A DNA stretch of 64,000 nt from the NCBI RefSeq assembly GCF_003589595.1, contig NW_020653716.1, positions 842,754-906,753 of the forward strand. Direction: 5' to 3'. Shown one piece after another: positions 27,901 to 53,022 of this stretch. The position numbers and the translations under genes are program-made. The stretch comes from Hyposmocoma kahamanoa (Eukaryota; Arthropoda; Insecta; Lepidoptera; Cosmopterigidae). Positions within the stretch are counted from its first letter, which is position 1; each line of letters starts with the position of its first letter. Below the pieces are notes generated by a model. The model had not been told where the DNA came from and did not search any database. It saw only the letters and a list, made by a program, of their open reading frames with translations.

Positions 27901-28558
27901 CTTATAGTACACGCTTATTTTCACATTCGTAATATTTGTATGTATGTATCTGCCCAACTCTTTATTATTTCTTGAAGTGAATTTGTACAAAATTTGACAT
28001 AATAATATACATGAAAATTAATTGATATTTACAATAAGTGTTCTAGTAATTTTCAGTCGAAGCTAAATATGGAGCATATTTTTAAGCTTCCAATGTAAGC
28101 TAAGTATAGTGTTTTTGGGCCCTTTAAATTGTTGCAACCTAAATTAGGCAGTACTACATGACGTTACAATTTAAATTAAATGTTTTAGTTTTTTTATATT
28201 TCGTTTCGTCATTTCTTTCGTGGTTTTTGTATTAGACCCGACGTCCATTTGTTGGTAGGTCAATGAGTAACAGGCATTGTTTGGTAATCCGTTACGGAGA
28301 TAGCAAAATAACAATGCTGCTGACTCAGTGGTACAGAGTGGGTATGTAAAAAAGTCATGAGTATGTATGACTCAAAAAAATTAATATAGCCGAGGACTAG
28401 CTACTCACGCCGTAAGTGCGTTGGCTTTCGGATTTAGTTTTCCTTTTTCTTGCTATCCGTTCAGCAATCTCCCTATCAGGTCGCGCTTCGGCGATGTGCC
28501 CGTCCATTAGTGCCGTGTACTCTGTCGCCTCCTCTCTATCGCTGCTGGACTCACTCAT
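9951..28558 (-). CDS. Psn: Presenilin (gamma-secretase catalytic subunit)
   Basis: Nine coding exons: 28409-28558, 26570-26790, 25301-25510, 24656-24876, 24074-24172, 21476-21526, 18662-18847, 14513-14625 and 9951-10106. All junctions are GT-AG and the phases close to 468 residues, close to human PSEN1 (467). It is the intramembrane aspartyl protease of gamma-secretase. The TM6 catalytic aspartate D268 lies in IWDLVAVL and is split between exons 4 and 5. The TM7 aspartate D388 lies in GLGD, and the PALP motif is at 434-437. The N-terminus is acidic, then basic. The hydrophilic loop (about residues 310-378, exons 6-7) is divergent, Arg/Pro-rich and encoded by very GC-rich DNA. The start is the first ATG that keeps the frame. 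A tiny upstream ATG overlaps it (see findings). ATTAAA at 9921-9926 is a weak poly-A candidate. Introns are full of mobile DNA. Confidence 0.97.
10249..10515 (-). repeat. Dispersed repeat family R (about 270 bp)
   Basis: One of four copies in the window (also 20982-21265 minus, 45257-45424 plus and 56265-56440 plus). Shared words on the element strand are CACATGGGACTTGTCAAC, AGTGGCACT, ATGGACAGGCGTGTCG and CACCAGGCGCACG. It has no ORF and no recognisable tRNA head; its class is unknown to me. Confidence 0.65.
11321..11552. mobile_element. MITE with ATCATTGACTTAC ends (complete)
   Basis: A 232-bp element with inverted ends ATCATTGACTTAC and GTAAGTCAATGAT, followed inward by GGACGTCGGG and its complement. 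The inner block (CGCGCTAAAAAGTGTCCGCAC) is shared with larger relatives at 27115-28262 and 62628-62960. Non-coding. Confidence 0.7.
11803..12000 (+). repeat. tRNA-derived SINE, family 2
   Basis: The head has an A-box-like CAGTGGCCAAACGG and a decayed B box (ATTTGATTCCC), followed by GGACCAATTTT and a body. A second head of the same family follows at 12053. Confidence 0.6.
12053..12180 (+). repeat. tRNA-derived SINE, family 2, truncated
   Basis: The head has TGGTCTAACGG (A box) and GGTTCGATTCCC (B box), then GGACCAATTT and CTTTTCTAAATTGG as in the copy at 11803. The body is cut off where the MITE fragment at 12183 begins. Confidence 0.65.
12183..12353. mobile_element. Harbinger-like MITE (GGCTCAAC ends), 5' truncated
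   Basis: This matches the right part of the complete copy at 61627-61908: CCACAGTGTGGTCGG, the AATGGGAAAATAGAGATG stretch and the terminal CGACTCTGCGCCAGTGTGAG. The left end is missing at its junction with the SINE. Confidence 0.7.
13224..14490 (+). mobile_element. Retroelement with ORF1 only
   Basis: An ORF1-type protein of at least 347 residues (13298-14341) begins with the conserved lepidopteran retroelement block GKMLLFQ, then LLKETEPDD and [16 protein letters not shown] coiled-coil-like segment, an Ala/Pro linker and the basic [13 protein letters not shown] block follow. An ATG at 13224 appears to be the original start. It is one base out of frame, and a single lost base near 13239 would explain this. 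A short 3' region ends in an AAATAAATAAATAA-type tail. No endonuclease or reverse transcriptase follows. It is inserted on the plus strand in presenilin intron 8, antisense to the gene. Family knowledge: such ORF1 proteins bind RNA and belong to non-LTR elements. Confidence 0.7.
14801..14985. mobile_element. Partial copy of the TACAGGGTTATTTG element
   Basis: It matches the inverted right half of 9261-9837 (ATACTAACAACCTC, TTCAGTTTTTGTTGTAC, GACACTTTTTAG, CTGTATTTGGTA). Its other end is not present. Confidence 0.55.
15000..16079. other. Unassigned part of presenilin intron 7
   Basis: No gene or known repeat recognised. The segment at 15290-15620 has less AT-biased sequence and may be repeat-derived, but I could not place it. 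Confidence 0.3.
16080..17080 (-). pseudogene. RTE-type LINE reverse-transcriptase remnant
   Basis: Minus-strand fragments of an RTE-clade polyprotein. The C-terminal part (16233-16625) reads [26 protein letters not shown] and [20 protein letters not shown], words characteristic of insect RTE elements. A more N-terminal piece (16900-17073) has [12 protein letters not shown]. Frames are broken and a MITE fragment (16723-16890) splits the copy. Dead, antisense-independent insertion in presenilin intron 7. Confidence 0.82.
16723..16890. mobile_element. Harbinger-like MITE fragment (left end)
   Basis: It starts with GGCTCAACTCACAC after TTA (16720-16722) and continues with the CpG-rich GTCGCGTCGCGTTCTGTT block shared with 61627-61908. 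The right end is lost. It is inserted in the RTE remnant and is therefore younger than it. Confidence 0.7.
18244..18504 (+). pseudogene. LINE reverse-transcriptase C-terminal fragment
   Basis: An open frame reads [33 protein letters not shown] and [13 protein letters not shown]. These words end many lepidopteran LINE-encoded polyproteins. It has no start codon of its own and no upstream RT domain nearby. A plus-strand relic within presenilin intron 7, just beside exon 7. Confidence 0.65.
19428..19550. mobile_element. Small inverted-repeat element
   Basis: Arms of about 30 bp, CATAAGTGGAGTTACGTC and GACGTAACTCCACTTATG, are extended by CATGGAAGAAGTG and its near complement. Together they enclose about 60 bp. 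A half copy lies at 5045-5080. A MITE-like hairpin with no coding capacity. Confidence 0.55.
19625..20045 (-). pseudogene. LINE polyprotein C-terminal fragment
   Basis: The minus strand encodes [17 protein letters not shown] and [11 protein letters not shown] before decay, matching the C-terminal region of Jockey-like/CR1-like polyproteins. The 3' end (CATCAGGTGGGATGGAGGTC on the element's complement) is shared with the fragment at 53725-54155. Lies in presenilin intron 6. Confidence 0.65.
20982..21265 (-). repeat. Dispersed repeat family R
   Basis: The longest copy of the family described at 10249. It shares the GTCGCTTGCC-type end, AGTGCCACTCAGAGCTTT and the CTTGGCGGCA segment. Lies in presenilin intron 6 just upstream of exon 6 in map order. 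Confidence 0.65.
21710..21960 (+). repeat. Dispersed AAAAAATCGACCTCAAAAG repeat
   Basis: It begins ATCGACCTCAAAAGTTCGTGG, passes through CGGATTCATCCCCTAG and GAGGTACCCTTTTTCCAAC. It matches 39087-39370 (plus) and 8540-8685 (minus). Non-coding. Confidence 0.6.
22290..23125 (+). pseudogene. Tc1-like transposase remnant
   Basis: Fragments in several frames match a Tc1 transposase in order. First comes an HTH-linker piece with [15 protein letters not shown] (about 22400-22450). The catalytic-core end [13 protein letters not shown] (about 22900-22940) follows, then [12 protein letters not shown] (about 22970) and [12 protein letters not shown]. An extra A after CCGAT near 22936 destroys the expected PIEHVW motif that carries the third acidic residue. 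Many indels and stops; inactive. Lies in presenilin intron 5. Confidence 0.78.
23395..23950. mobile_element. Inverted-repeat MITE-like element
   Basis: A segment at 23443-23490 (GCGATATTCGCTACTGCTGTG) is mirrored at 23805-23858 (CACAGCGGTAGCAAATATCG). Outer parts (AGCCACATAGCC, GGCAGTTCGCCAC) also pair loosely. It has no ORF of known family. Exact ends and target duplication not found. Confidence 0.45.
25667..25805 (+). repeat. Dispersed repeat (ATCGAGTTCTTAGGTTTT family)
   Basis: It shares ATCGAGTTCTTAGGTTTT, TTACACATAGGAAATGA and the closing ATAGTTTCATTTA words with a shorter copy at 39207-39302. The middle has CCCGAAACGTCGG followed by ATATACGCGATTTAACTCCG, a combination frequent in Lepidoptera as I recall. 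Non-coding, class uncertain. Confidence 0.5.
27115..28262. mobile_element. 1.15-kb TIR element related to the 11321 MITE
   Basis: Ends TGACCTACTAACAAGTGGAC and GTCCATTTGTTGGTAGGTCA are inverted complements. The inner left block (CGCGCTAAAAAGTGTTCGCAC, then GCGTCAATCGCGCAACA) is shared with 62628-62960, and the right block (TTTCGTGGTTTTTGTATTAGACCC) with 11321-11552. No transposase. It fills most of presenilin intron 1. Confidence 0.65.
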
Positions 28559-29595
28559 TCATCAATCCTCTGTACTTCTAACATTTTCATAAACACAAGG
28601 TTATTATATAATAAAATAACGTATTGCTTTATTTATCGCGAAATCTGATGTTCATTGATATCTAAAACACAAATGCTAAGCCCGAAAGACTGAATTTTTG
28701 AATTAAAAAATAATAATTACTCTGCAAAAAGTCTAAGCTAGAAGACGACACCTTGCGTCTTTTTTTGTTACGCACACACTCTTTATTTTCTGTCTCTTAC
28801 TGACACACGTCATGTACTAATTAAATTTTGTAGGATTATATAAATGTCAAAAGGCGTGTTTATTTCGTACGTTTAAGGTTAAGTGTGCGTAAAGAACGTA
28901 TTGGAAAATAAAAATACTGTATTCTTCATTTCAAATGCTTATCACGTTAACATTAATTGTTATATATTTATTTATTCAGTATTGGCTATAGAACTATAAC
29001 ACAATAAGGTGTAAGTTTGTAATATTGGTATATCGAAGTGCACGATCCAGTTTATGAAATATATGAATACGTGGTAATTATATTTGGTGTCAATTTCAAT
29101 AGTAAAATCTAATGACTAAAATCATTGACTTACAATTAACTAAAATGTAATATATTCCGTAGTTTTAAAAGTGGTTACATAATAATGATAAAATCACAAA
29201 CATTATTAAATAAAAGCAAATGCTTTGTAATAATTTTTACGAAAATGATATGAATAAATATAATAAAATACCCGAGTGTATATTTATCATTGGTTGTTTA
29301 CTTTTTTCCGAAATAAACGTAAACTTTAAAAAAACCATGAAAAGTGAGTTTTTAAATTACATTTATTAAGTTGATGGTGATGACTATAGTCAACACTTGA
29401 TAAATAAATAAAAATAAACACACATTCATTTAGATAACTTTTGTTTTGTTTAACGCATTTGCATAGTGGTGTTTCTGTAATGAATTGAAACTATAAATAA
29501 TAACGCGGTTGATTCAGATAGACAATTTATTAATTAATGCCAGCTAAGTATAAACTCGGTTCACTTATTTCGCTTCATACTATTCGATACGATTA
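28559..29595. other. Spacer between presenilin and Rpt2 (presenilin promoter side)
   Basis: AT-rich, about 1.1 kb between the presenilin start and the Rpt2 3' end. It must contain the presenilin 5' UTR and promoter, but no clear core element stands out. One MITE end (ATCATTGACTTACAA) lies at about 29121. Confidence 0.4.
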
Positions 29596-29601
29596 TTTAT
29601 T
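29596..29601 (-). terminator. Candidate poly-A signal of Rpt2
   Basis: AATAAA on the minus strand about 70 nt after the Rpt2 stop codon. Confidence 0.55.
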
Positions 29602-29669
29602 ACAAGTTAACAAAGTTTATACTAAGTTCAATATAGCAAATGAATGAATACAGTATCAGTGAAATTGAT

Positions 29670-45934
<16,265 letters not shown>

Positions 45935-47934
45935 CAATAGGTTTTGTACATGAGCCACTGATACAACCTCTGTAATATATTATACAGTGCTTCTATTTTC
46001 TCAATGTCCTTCGGCAAACTTCGTGTTTCGTCTGTCGTCGGGTTTTATGCAGTTGCCCTTTGGCTTTGGTACAGACTGGACGCTTTCAGTCGACTTGGAA
46101 GTATATAGAGTTGCTATTACATTTTTTATACATGTTATACAATGGGAGGAAAGCTGCTAAAGTTACAGGCACGACAGATATGTTACAGCAAGTAATTGTA
46201 GTTTTTGCAAGTAGCCGATACGTTCAAGAAATACAACATTGATTATTGTCAAACAGTCCAAAAATGTGTTTCTGTAGCTTGTGGAAATTTGAACCGGTAC
46301 ATGGACAATTTTATAATAAATACCTGTTCGAGTCTGTGTTTATTCCATCGATGGCGAACATACTAACATAGCTATGTCAGATGAAGAAATGCGTTCAGAT
46401 ACGAACTAAATTGAAATTATTACCAACTAGAAAAATATTCATTTTTAGTTATATAAAAGAAGCACGCTATATTTACTTTATATTTTTGTTAACTTGCTTC
46501 TTGATATTGAGTAAATGTTACTAAAAATAGGGAAATAGTGTTACAGCTCTATATAGTTCACACGGAAATCAAAACAAAACAACAATAGAAGTAGATACGT
46601 CATCAAAATACATTAAAATCCATAATAATTTGATTATTATTGATTTTAAATCCATTAATGAATGAGCAGAAATTAATATTCGTGTGCATTGGGAAATCCG
46701 ATGATTGCCGAGAGACGTTGAGAAAATAGACTATACTCCATTAATCAATAAAGATTGGATTTGAACAGTGTTTTTTATTTCATAGGTAACATCATTAAAA
46801 TAATTCAACTAAAGATAATCTTGCTATTTTGGATCCTAAGGTCCCGATAGTGAGCAAGTAACAAACCAAAGTGATAATATATTTGTCTATTGGGATTACA
46901 TGTTGCGATTAATTATGGCTATGGTTGGTCATATCAGCACATCTTTACACAAGGTCACGATTGCCCTTCAAAACTAGTGATTGTAGACCAACCGATGACT
47001 AAAAATCAAACCAATATGACAACTGAGTTTACTCCGAAGAAATGAAGTATCGTAAATCCTAAGGACTAACCGAGTAATTCTGATCACTAGATGGCGCTGT
47101 TAACGAATTTCCTTTATTTTTTTCCATCTTTGGTTTCCATAATGTAAGATGGAAATCCATCCCCTATGAGTAAAATGTCTATGATGGGTAATTTTCAAAA
47201 AAAAACTACAAATAAACTAAAGGCTCTTACTATATTAACAGAAGCACGAAGAGAAAGTTTTTTTTCTTATTGCTCTTGGCTTTTCGCGGTAAGCGTTTCA
47301 GCCACTTACAAAGCAATTTTGACTAGGTAACTCATAGATTTAGTACAAAACTAAATATATGGACTAACTTGTTTTTAAAACGGGGAACTTTTTATAATAA
47401 ATATCATGGAATGTAATTTGGAAACGGGATTTGAAAGTCGGAGAAAAAGTGAAAAAGGGATCAGGCGAGGAATTATGAGATATAAATTTCTTTTTGTCAA
47501 TATATGGTGCCACTGAAAACCAGCGTAATGAGGCGTTCTTCAACGTCTCATTACACAAAGCTGAGTGGTGACCGTTTTGGTAACATATAATGTATAATTG
47601 TGTTTGTTTTGTATTATTTATTGTAAAATGTTGCCAAATAAATTATTTTTCTTTCTTTCTTTCTATAAATAAAGATGGTATAGATATAGAATAAATATTA
47701 TATTATTAATGTATTACAGAAATTAAATTTTTATATTATTTTCTAAAATAAATTTAGATAAATAAGTACCTATATTATAGAAGAGTTATTGGACAACAAC
47801 AAATGATGGATGGAAGTCTTTCACTTCACTTTTTATTTTTGTGGCTCCATCAATATGAGAACTGATGATTTTGCCAATGTCACAGTTGAAAGAAAAAAAA
47901 AGAAACAAAAAAAAAAATTTTCGCTAAGCTCTAA
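45935..47934. other. Spacer after SRP54
   Basis: It holds the SRP54 3' UTR (poly-A candidate 46315-46320). AT-rich DNA and probable repeat relics follow, including an AATAAATT plus TTTC-repeat tail near 47637-47665 that looks like a LINE end. No supported gene. Confidence 0.4.
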
Positions 47935-48267
47935 GGGTCATATTCTAGAACTCTACTCAATGCTCAAGTCGGGATTGCAATTGAAACACAAGCACTGGAA
48001 ATACGACCTTAATGGCAGGGGCTTGAGTATGATTTCGAGTGCTTTAAACCATACTCAAATCCTGACTTGAGCATTGAGTAGAGTTCTAGAATACGACCCT
48101 AAGGGTCGTATTCTAGAACTCTACTCAATGCTTAAGTCAGAACTTGAGTATGATTCAAAGTACTAGAAATCATACTCAAGTCCCTGCCATTAGGGTCGTA
48201 TTTCCAGTGCTTGTGTTGCCAGTGCAATCCTGACTTGAGCATTGAATAGAGTTCTAGAATACGACCC
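47935..48267. mobile_element. Inverted dimer of a TAA-flanked MITE
   Basis: Two 165-bp copies, 47935-48099 and 48103-48267, lie in opposite orientation. Each has inverted ends of about 40 bp (GGGTCGTATTCTAGAAC and complement). TAA occurs before, between and after them (47932-34, 48100-02, 48268-70). The pair forms a 333-bp near-palindrome with nested hairpins. TAA duplications suggest the PIF/Harbinger (Tourist-like) group. Confidence 0.8.
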
Positions 48268-48270
48268 TAA

Positions 48271-49087
48271 GAGGACATTAACCGGTGTTGGTAAGTTGGA
48301 CTACGGGAGTACTCAGTTGAGAATGTAAAACAAAACATCAAAACAACATTTATAAATATATGTTATTTAAGTGGATAAATTTACATAGAGTAACAATATG
48401 GGGGGAGAACACAAAAATGGAAGTCCTTAAAGATGGAGTTTACTCGTATTTACGTTTGTCGGGCTTGTCAGTTTCGTAAAATTTTCAGTAGTCATGTAGT
48501 TGTTGTTAACAATTTTATCGATAGTTTGTGAAAGTAGGAAAAATTTGCCGAAAATATCTGAATTGTGAATGTTACGACGTTTTAATGATGACTAATTACG
48601 TTATTGTATTCTTTATTTTTAATTTGACTGTTGGCCTTAATATATATAGATACTAATGGAATGTATGTGTGTAGTCATACACATTTAATACCTAACGACA
48701 GGCGGATTTGATTATGTATATTAATTTCAAATGAAACGTTTTTAAAATATATCTCCTGTTTGTATTTTTTATAAACATACTGCTTAACTTAGTGTATGTA
48801 TGTATGAATTTTCAAAAATTTGCAATTCTAATGAACCTGTGTCCACTAGTTGGACGAATAATTGGCTGATGATGATTCAATTTTTTTTATTTACGATCAA
48901 TCAATTACATAGGTTCAAAACCATAGATTTAGTATATAGGTACCTATATACTAAATCAATCTATGTACAAAACAAACAATATTACAACGTTTAAAAAGTA
49001 ACGAGTTTGGTTATTTATTTCATAAGCGAAACCAATATTCAGTCGATATATTATTCATCTACTGCAATCACTAGTTGCTTGCAAGCG
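48271..49087. other. Spacer with a 32-bp perfect palindrome
   Basis: Unassigned AT-rich DNA. Positions 48926-48957 are a perfect palindrome with half-site GATTTAGTATATAGG around a central TA. No gene recognised. Confidence 0.6.
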
Positions 49088-49095
49088 GCAGCACT

Positions 49096-50346
49096 TAGGG
49101 ATAACGATACCACTGAAGTATCGATACTTTTAGTATCGGTCGTAAAGTATCGATACTTACTTTTATCGATGGTTTTTGGTAGAATAAAATAAATGAAAAC
49201 AATAACAAATATTGATATTCTTTATTGATATGAAAATATTTCTTAAAAATAATTCTACGAAAAAAGTCCGTTTTTGTAATGCTTCCCAAAAATATTATTT
49301 TTTCTAAATGTTTGCCTGTTAGACGATTTCTGGATGCAGTGACTGTTGCACCCGCTTTGGAAAACGGCCTTTCGCAGGATACAGCAGAGGTACCGACAAT
49401 GTTTAGATATATTCGCACTTGTTTATTAATGCTGGGAATACGAGTTTTAAATCTTCCCATTCCTCTAATGGGTTGGCTTTTAATGCGCAAACTGGATTAG
49501 CCAAATAAAAAAAAAAAAAAAAAAATTGAAAAGTCGCCGCTTTGACCAACTGCAAGTTTTTTGTGTATGACGAAAAATCGAAATCTTCGTTGGAGGTTTC
49601 TTCTTCAGATCCACTGGTTGACATTGTGATATCTTCCTTAATAATGTTTTTTAATTTTTGTATCGCTTTACCACATGCATTTGCATCTTGGAAATGGAGG
49701 TTTTGAAACGTGGGTCTATTGTTCCCAACGCTGTGTGTTAAATTCAATGAGACCAAATTTTTTTTTACATTCAGCCAGTAGTTTTGTTTGCAACAGAGTG
49801 AGACATTCTATTGATGATGAAAATTTCGTTAGATGTGAGGCGAGACAATTGATCATGGGTATGATTTTGGGTAAGGTAACGTAAGTCTGGCCAGAAGATT
49901 CTGGCCTGAGAGATAGGACTACCTATTTCAATTTTCATTTTCCTGTCCAGTTATCAATTCAGGACTATTTGTAGAATCGAGTAAAAATTGCGAAGCAATT
50001 TTCGACATAGCTAGAAATCGTCTTGACATCAAGAATAAATTTTTTAGTACATACATCCCTCAGAAACTCCACTATCAATCTTTAATTAGGACTACGATCG
50101 ATGCGTTCAAATATTTAACATAAAAAAATTATCAGCATAGATGGCTATGAGCATATTATCTATCCATCAATGTATTCAAATGAAATCGTGACGTGACATT
50201 GCCATGCCGATACGATCATACGATACGAGTACTTTTGACCAATACGTAGTTAATACTTGATTTTAAAGTATCGATACAAAAAGTACATGGTATCGGAAGG
50301 AATGTATCGAGTAAGTACTTGTATTTACTCGTATCGTTCATCCCTA
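49096..50346 (-). mobile_element. hAT element remnant
   Basis: Ends TAGGGATAACGATAC and GTATCGTTCATCCCTA are flanked by 8-bp repeats GCAGCACT (49088-49095) and GCAACACT (50347-50354), one base different. Repeated TATCGATAC words lie near both ends. At 1.25 kb it is too short for a full transposase. The minus-strand remnant is described separately. Confidence 0.8.
49240..49756 (-). pseudogene. hAT transposase C-terminal (dimerisation) fragment
   Basis: In two frames the minus strand reads NPLEEWEDLKLVFPALINK, then YLNIVGTSAVSCERPFSKAG and RNRLTGKHLEKIIFL. This is the hAT dimerisation signature found in BED-finger transposases. The frame changes near the junction, and an A/T homopolymer near 49510 disrupts the upstream part. 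Inactive. Confidence 0.8.
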
Positions 50347-50538
50347 GCAACACTTTTACGCAATGAACTGTCATTCAAAGAGAATTTATGCACTACGTTT
50401 ACTGTCATTTTGCTCCATCTTCAAAAAAACCTGTACTTACTATTTGTTTTTTCGTCACAATACCACCTGTTTCGTTGAGTTCGCAAGCCGTTTATTAAAT
50501 TGTGATCAAAGATTAATTTGTTGAGTTTTGTGTAAGTT

Positions 50539-52974
50539 ATGACCATCGGATTTACAAGAGTAATAAAGCTGAGTAGAAGTATTCATCCGAAGGTAAATAT
50601 TAAAAGATAACCTCGTATTATTATTGAAATGTTGACAATCAATTGAGCTATGTTAATATAAATTGCACTTCAGGTTTATTACAGTAATACTGTCCCTAGC
50701 CATCGTAGACTTCGATCAAGGATGGACGAGAAAGTAAAATGCCGCGAGAACCCTGTTTTATTTAAACTAGATTCCATTGTATTCAAGAATATTATATCTC
50801 CCGAAGTTAAAGACTTAAAGAAACTCTTTGATAAGTATAATTACGAGATTAGAATCGCTGGAGGAGCTGTGAGGTACGTGAGTGTAAAACTTATGCTATA
50901 AGTATTTATGTACAGGCTGCAACAAATACATACACAATTCATTAGAAACAGATTGTTACCTGCCCTCTTTACATATAATCTACTACTATCATATCTAACA
51001 TTATCGACATTTTTACCAAAACTGATTTATTATCATGTCTGGAATCAGTGAAATGAGATCTTTAACGCCTTTTAATTGATTTTGTATATCTTATTTAGTT
51101 TGTTTTATTGTTAAACAAAATCAGCATTCGTCACATTTTTCCAAGGAAAAAGTTAGGTACCGATATCTCGGAAGTTACCAAAATGCAAATTCGCTAGCTA
51201 ATATGGAGGACAGTATTGCTCAATGTTTTACATACATATATCATTCTAATTTCAGAGATTTACTCATGGGCGAAGAACCTAAAGATCTTGATTTTGCCAC
51301 ACCAGCAACACCACAGCAAATGAAAGAAATGTTTACAGCTGAAAATGTTCGAATGATTAATATGACTGGAGAGAAACATGGCACAATCACACCAAGGATA
51401 AATGATAAAGAAAATTTCGAAGTCACCACCCTTAGAGTAGACGTAATCACTGATGGAAGACATGCAGAAGTTGAATTTACTACAGATTGGAAGTTAGATG
51501 CTAGTAGAAGAGATTTGACTATAAATTCTATGTTTTTAGGTGACTATGACAATTAATTAACTTTCCTATTGATTATTTGAATAATACTTTGCAGGTGAAT
51601 GCAATTTTTCTTAGATAATTTTTTATGATTGGTACCAATACAGAATCATAAAATTTAATACTTTCTTTTTTCTCATTGATGCTGAAAAGTAGCTACTATC
51701 GCCCCACTATAAAGCACCACTGCTGTTCCAGAATGGAGAGACAACACAATCACTGGCATAAGATACCTAAAATCTTACCTTAATTTACCAGTATAAAGCT
51801 CTTCAGTCAAATTTTTAACAATATTCTTCTTCTATCAGTTCGACCATCTGGCTGTTTGCCATTCGGAATAATGTAAATATTTGCTTACTACTTTTAATTT
51901 TATTTTAACCAGGTTTTGATGGAACAATCTATGACTATTTTTTTGGATATGAAGATTTACAGAAAAAAAGAGTAACATTTGTAGGAGACCCAGATGTGAG
52001 GATAAAGGAAGATTACCTTAGAATTATGAGGTACTTCCGCTTCTATGGCAGAATAGCTGAGAAACCAGACAATCATGAGGAATCTACATTAAATGTGATG
52101 AGGAACAATGCTGAAGGTTTACAGCAGGTATCAGGAGAGAGAATTTGGATGGAACTAAAAAAAATACTTCAAGGAAACTTTGCTGGAAGTTTGTTGAAGA
52201 TTATGCTAAATGTAGGAGTTGGGAAGTATATTGGTAAATACTTAAAACTATTGTATTTGAGATTAATATTGTGGGAACAAATGTGCTATTACCAAGTATT
52301 GTTTTTTAACACAGGGTTGCCTCCTGAACCAAATATTGAAGAATTAGAAAGACTACTGAGAAGAGCTGAGCATCTGAACCTATATCCAATAAGCTTCTTA
52401 GTAGCATTGTTGAAGAACATGGACGAAGTTACAATGTTACACAATAGACTCAGGTTTTCTGGATATGATAGAGATATGGCTTATTTTCTGGTGGAACATA
52501 GAGGAGATAAAGATTCACCTTTGCGACCAATGTTGTAAGTTTACTACCCTTACATATTTAACTTACCCAGTTTTGTACAATATAAATAATTTATTATCAA
52601 TATAATATGTTATTATTATATATTATTATTAAACAAAAGTTATGTTTTTTAATTTTTCCAGGCCATATGAAATGCTTGTATTAAACAGTAAAATAAAACA
52701 AAAAGATGCAATAGAATATGTCAGAGAAGTTTTAAAGTACAGAGGTGATGAAATGCTCCTAGAAAAATTGAATAAATGGGAAGTACCTAGATTTCCAGTT
52801 GGTGGAAAAATACTCAAAGACAAAGGGGTACCCCCAGGAAAAATGTATGGTCCAATAATAAATAAACTAAAGAAAATATGGATAGAGAATGAATATAAAG
52901 ACACTGCTGATGATTTAGTGAAACATATTCCTAATATTTTAGAAGAAAATCTGACATTAAAGAAGGTTAAATAA
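50539..52974 (+). CDS. TRNT1: CCA tRNA nucleotidyltransferase
   Basis: Six coding exons: 50539-50592, 50674-50873, 51256-51539, 51913-52233, 52315-52534 and 52662-52974, giving 463 residues with all phases consistent (human TRNT1 is 434). It adds CCA to the 3' end of cytosolic and mitochondrial tRNAs. It is a class II nucleotidyltransferase: GGAVRD at 81-86, metal-binding D95 and D97 in [15 protein letters not shown] at 169-176, and the nucleotide-recognition helix [12 protein letters not shown] at 212-223. The first 34 residues are basic and Ser/Arg-rich with no acidic residue, as expected of a mitochondrial presequence. M35 could serve as a second, cytosolic start. It converges with ZFYVE19, 48 bp between stop codons; AATAAA overlaps the stop region. 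Confidence 0.95.
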
Positions 52975-53022
52975 ATGCATTGTTTTATTTATTCATGCAA
53001 TAAATAATGTTGTATGTAGAAA

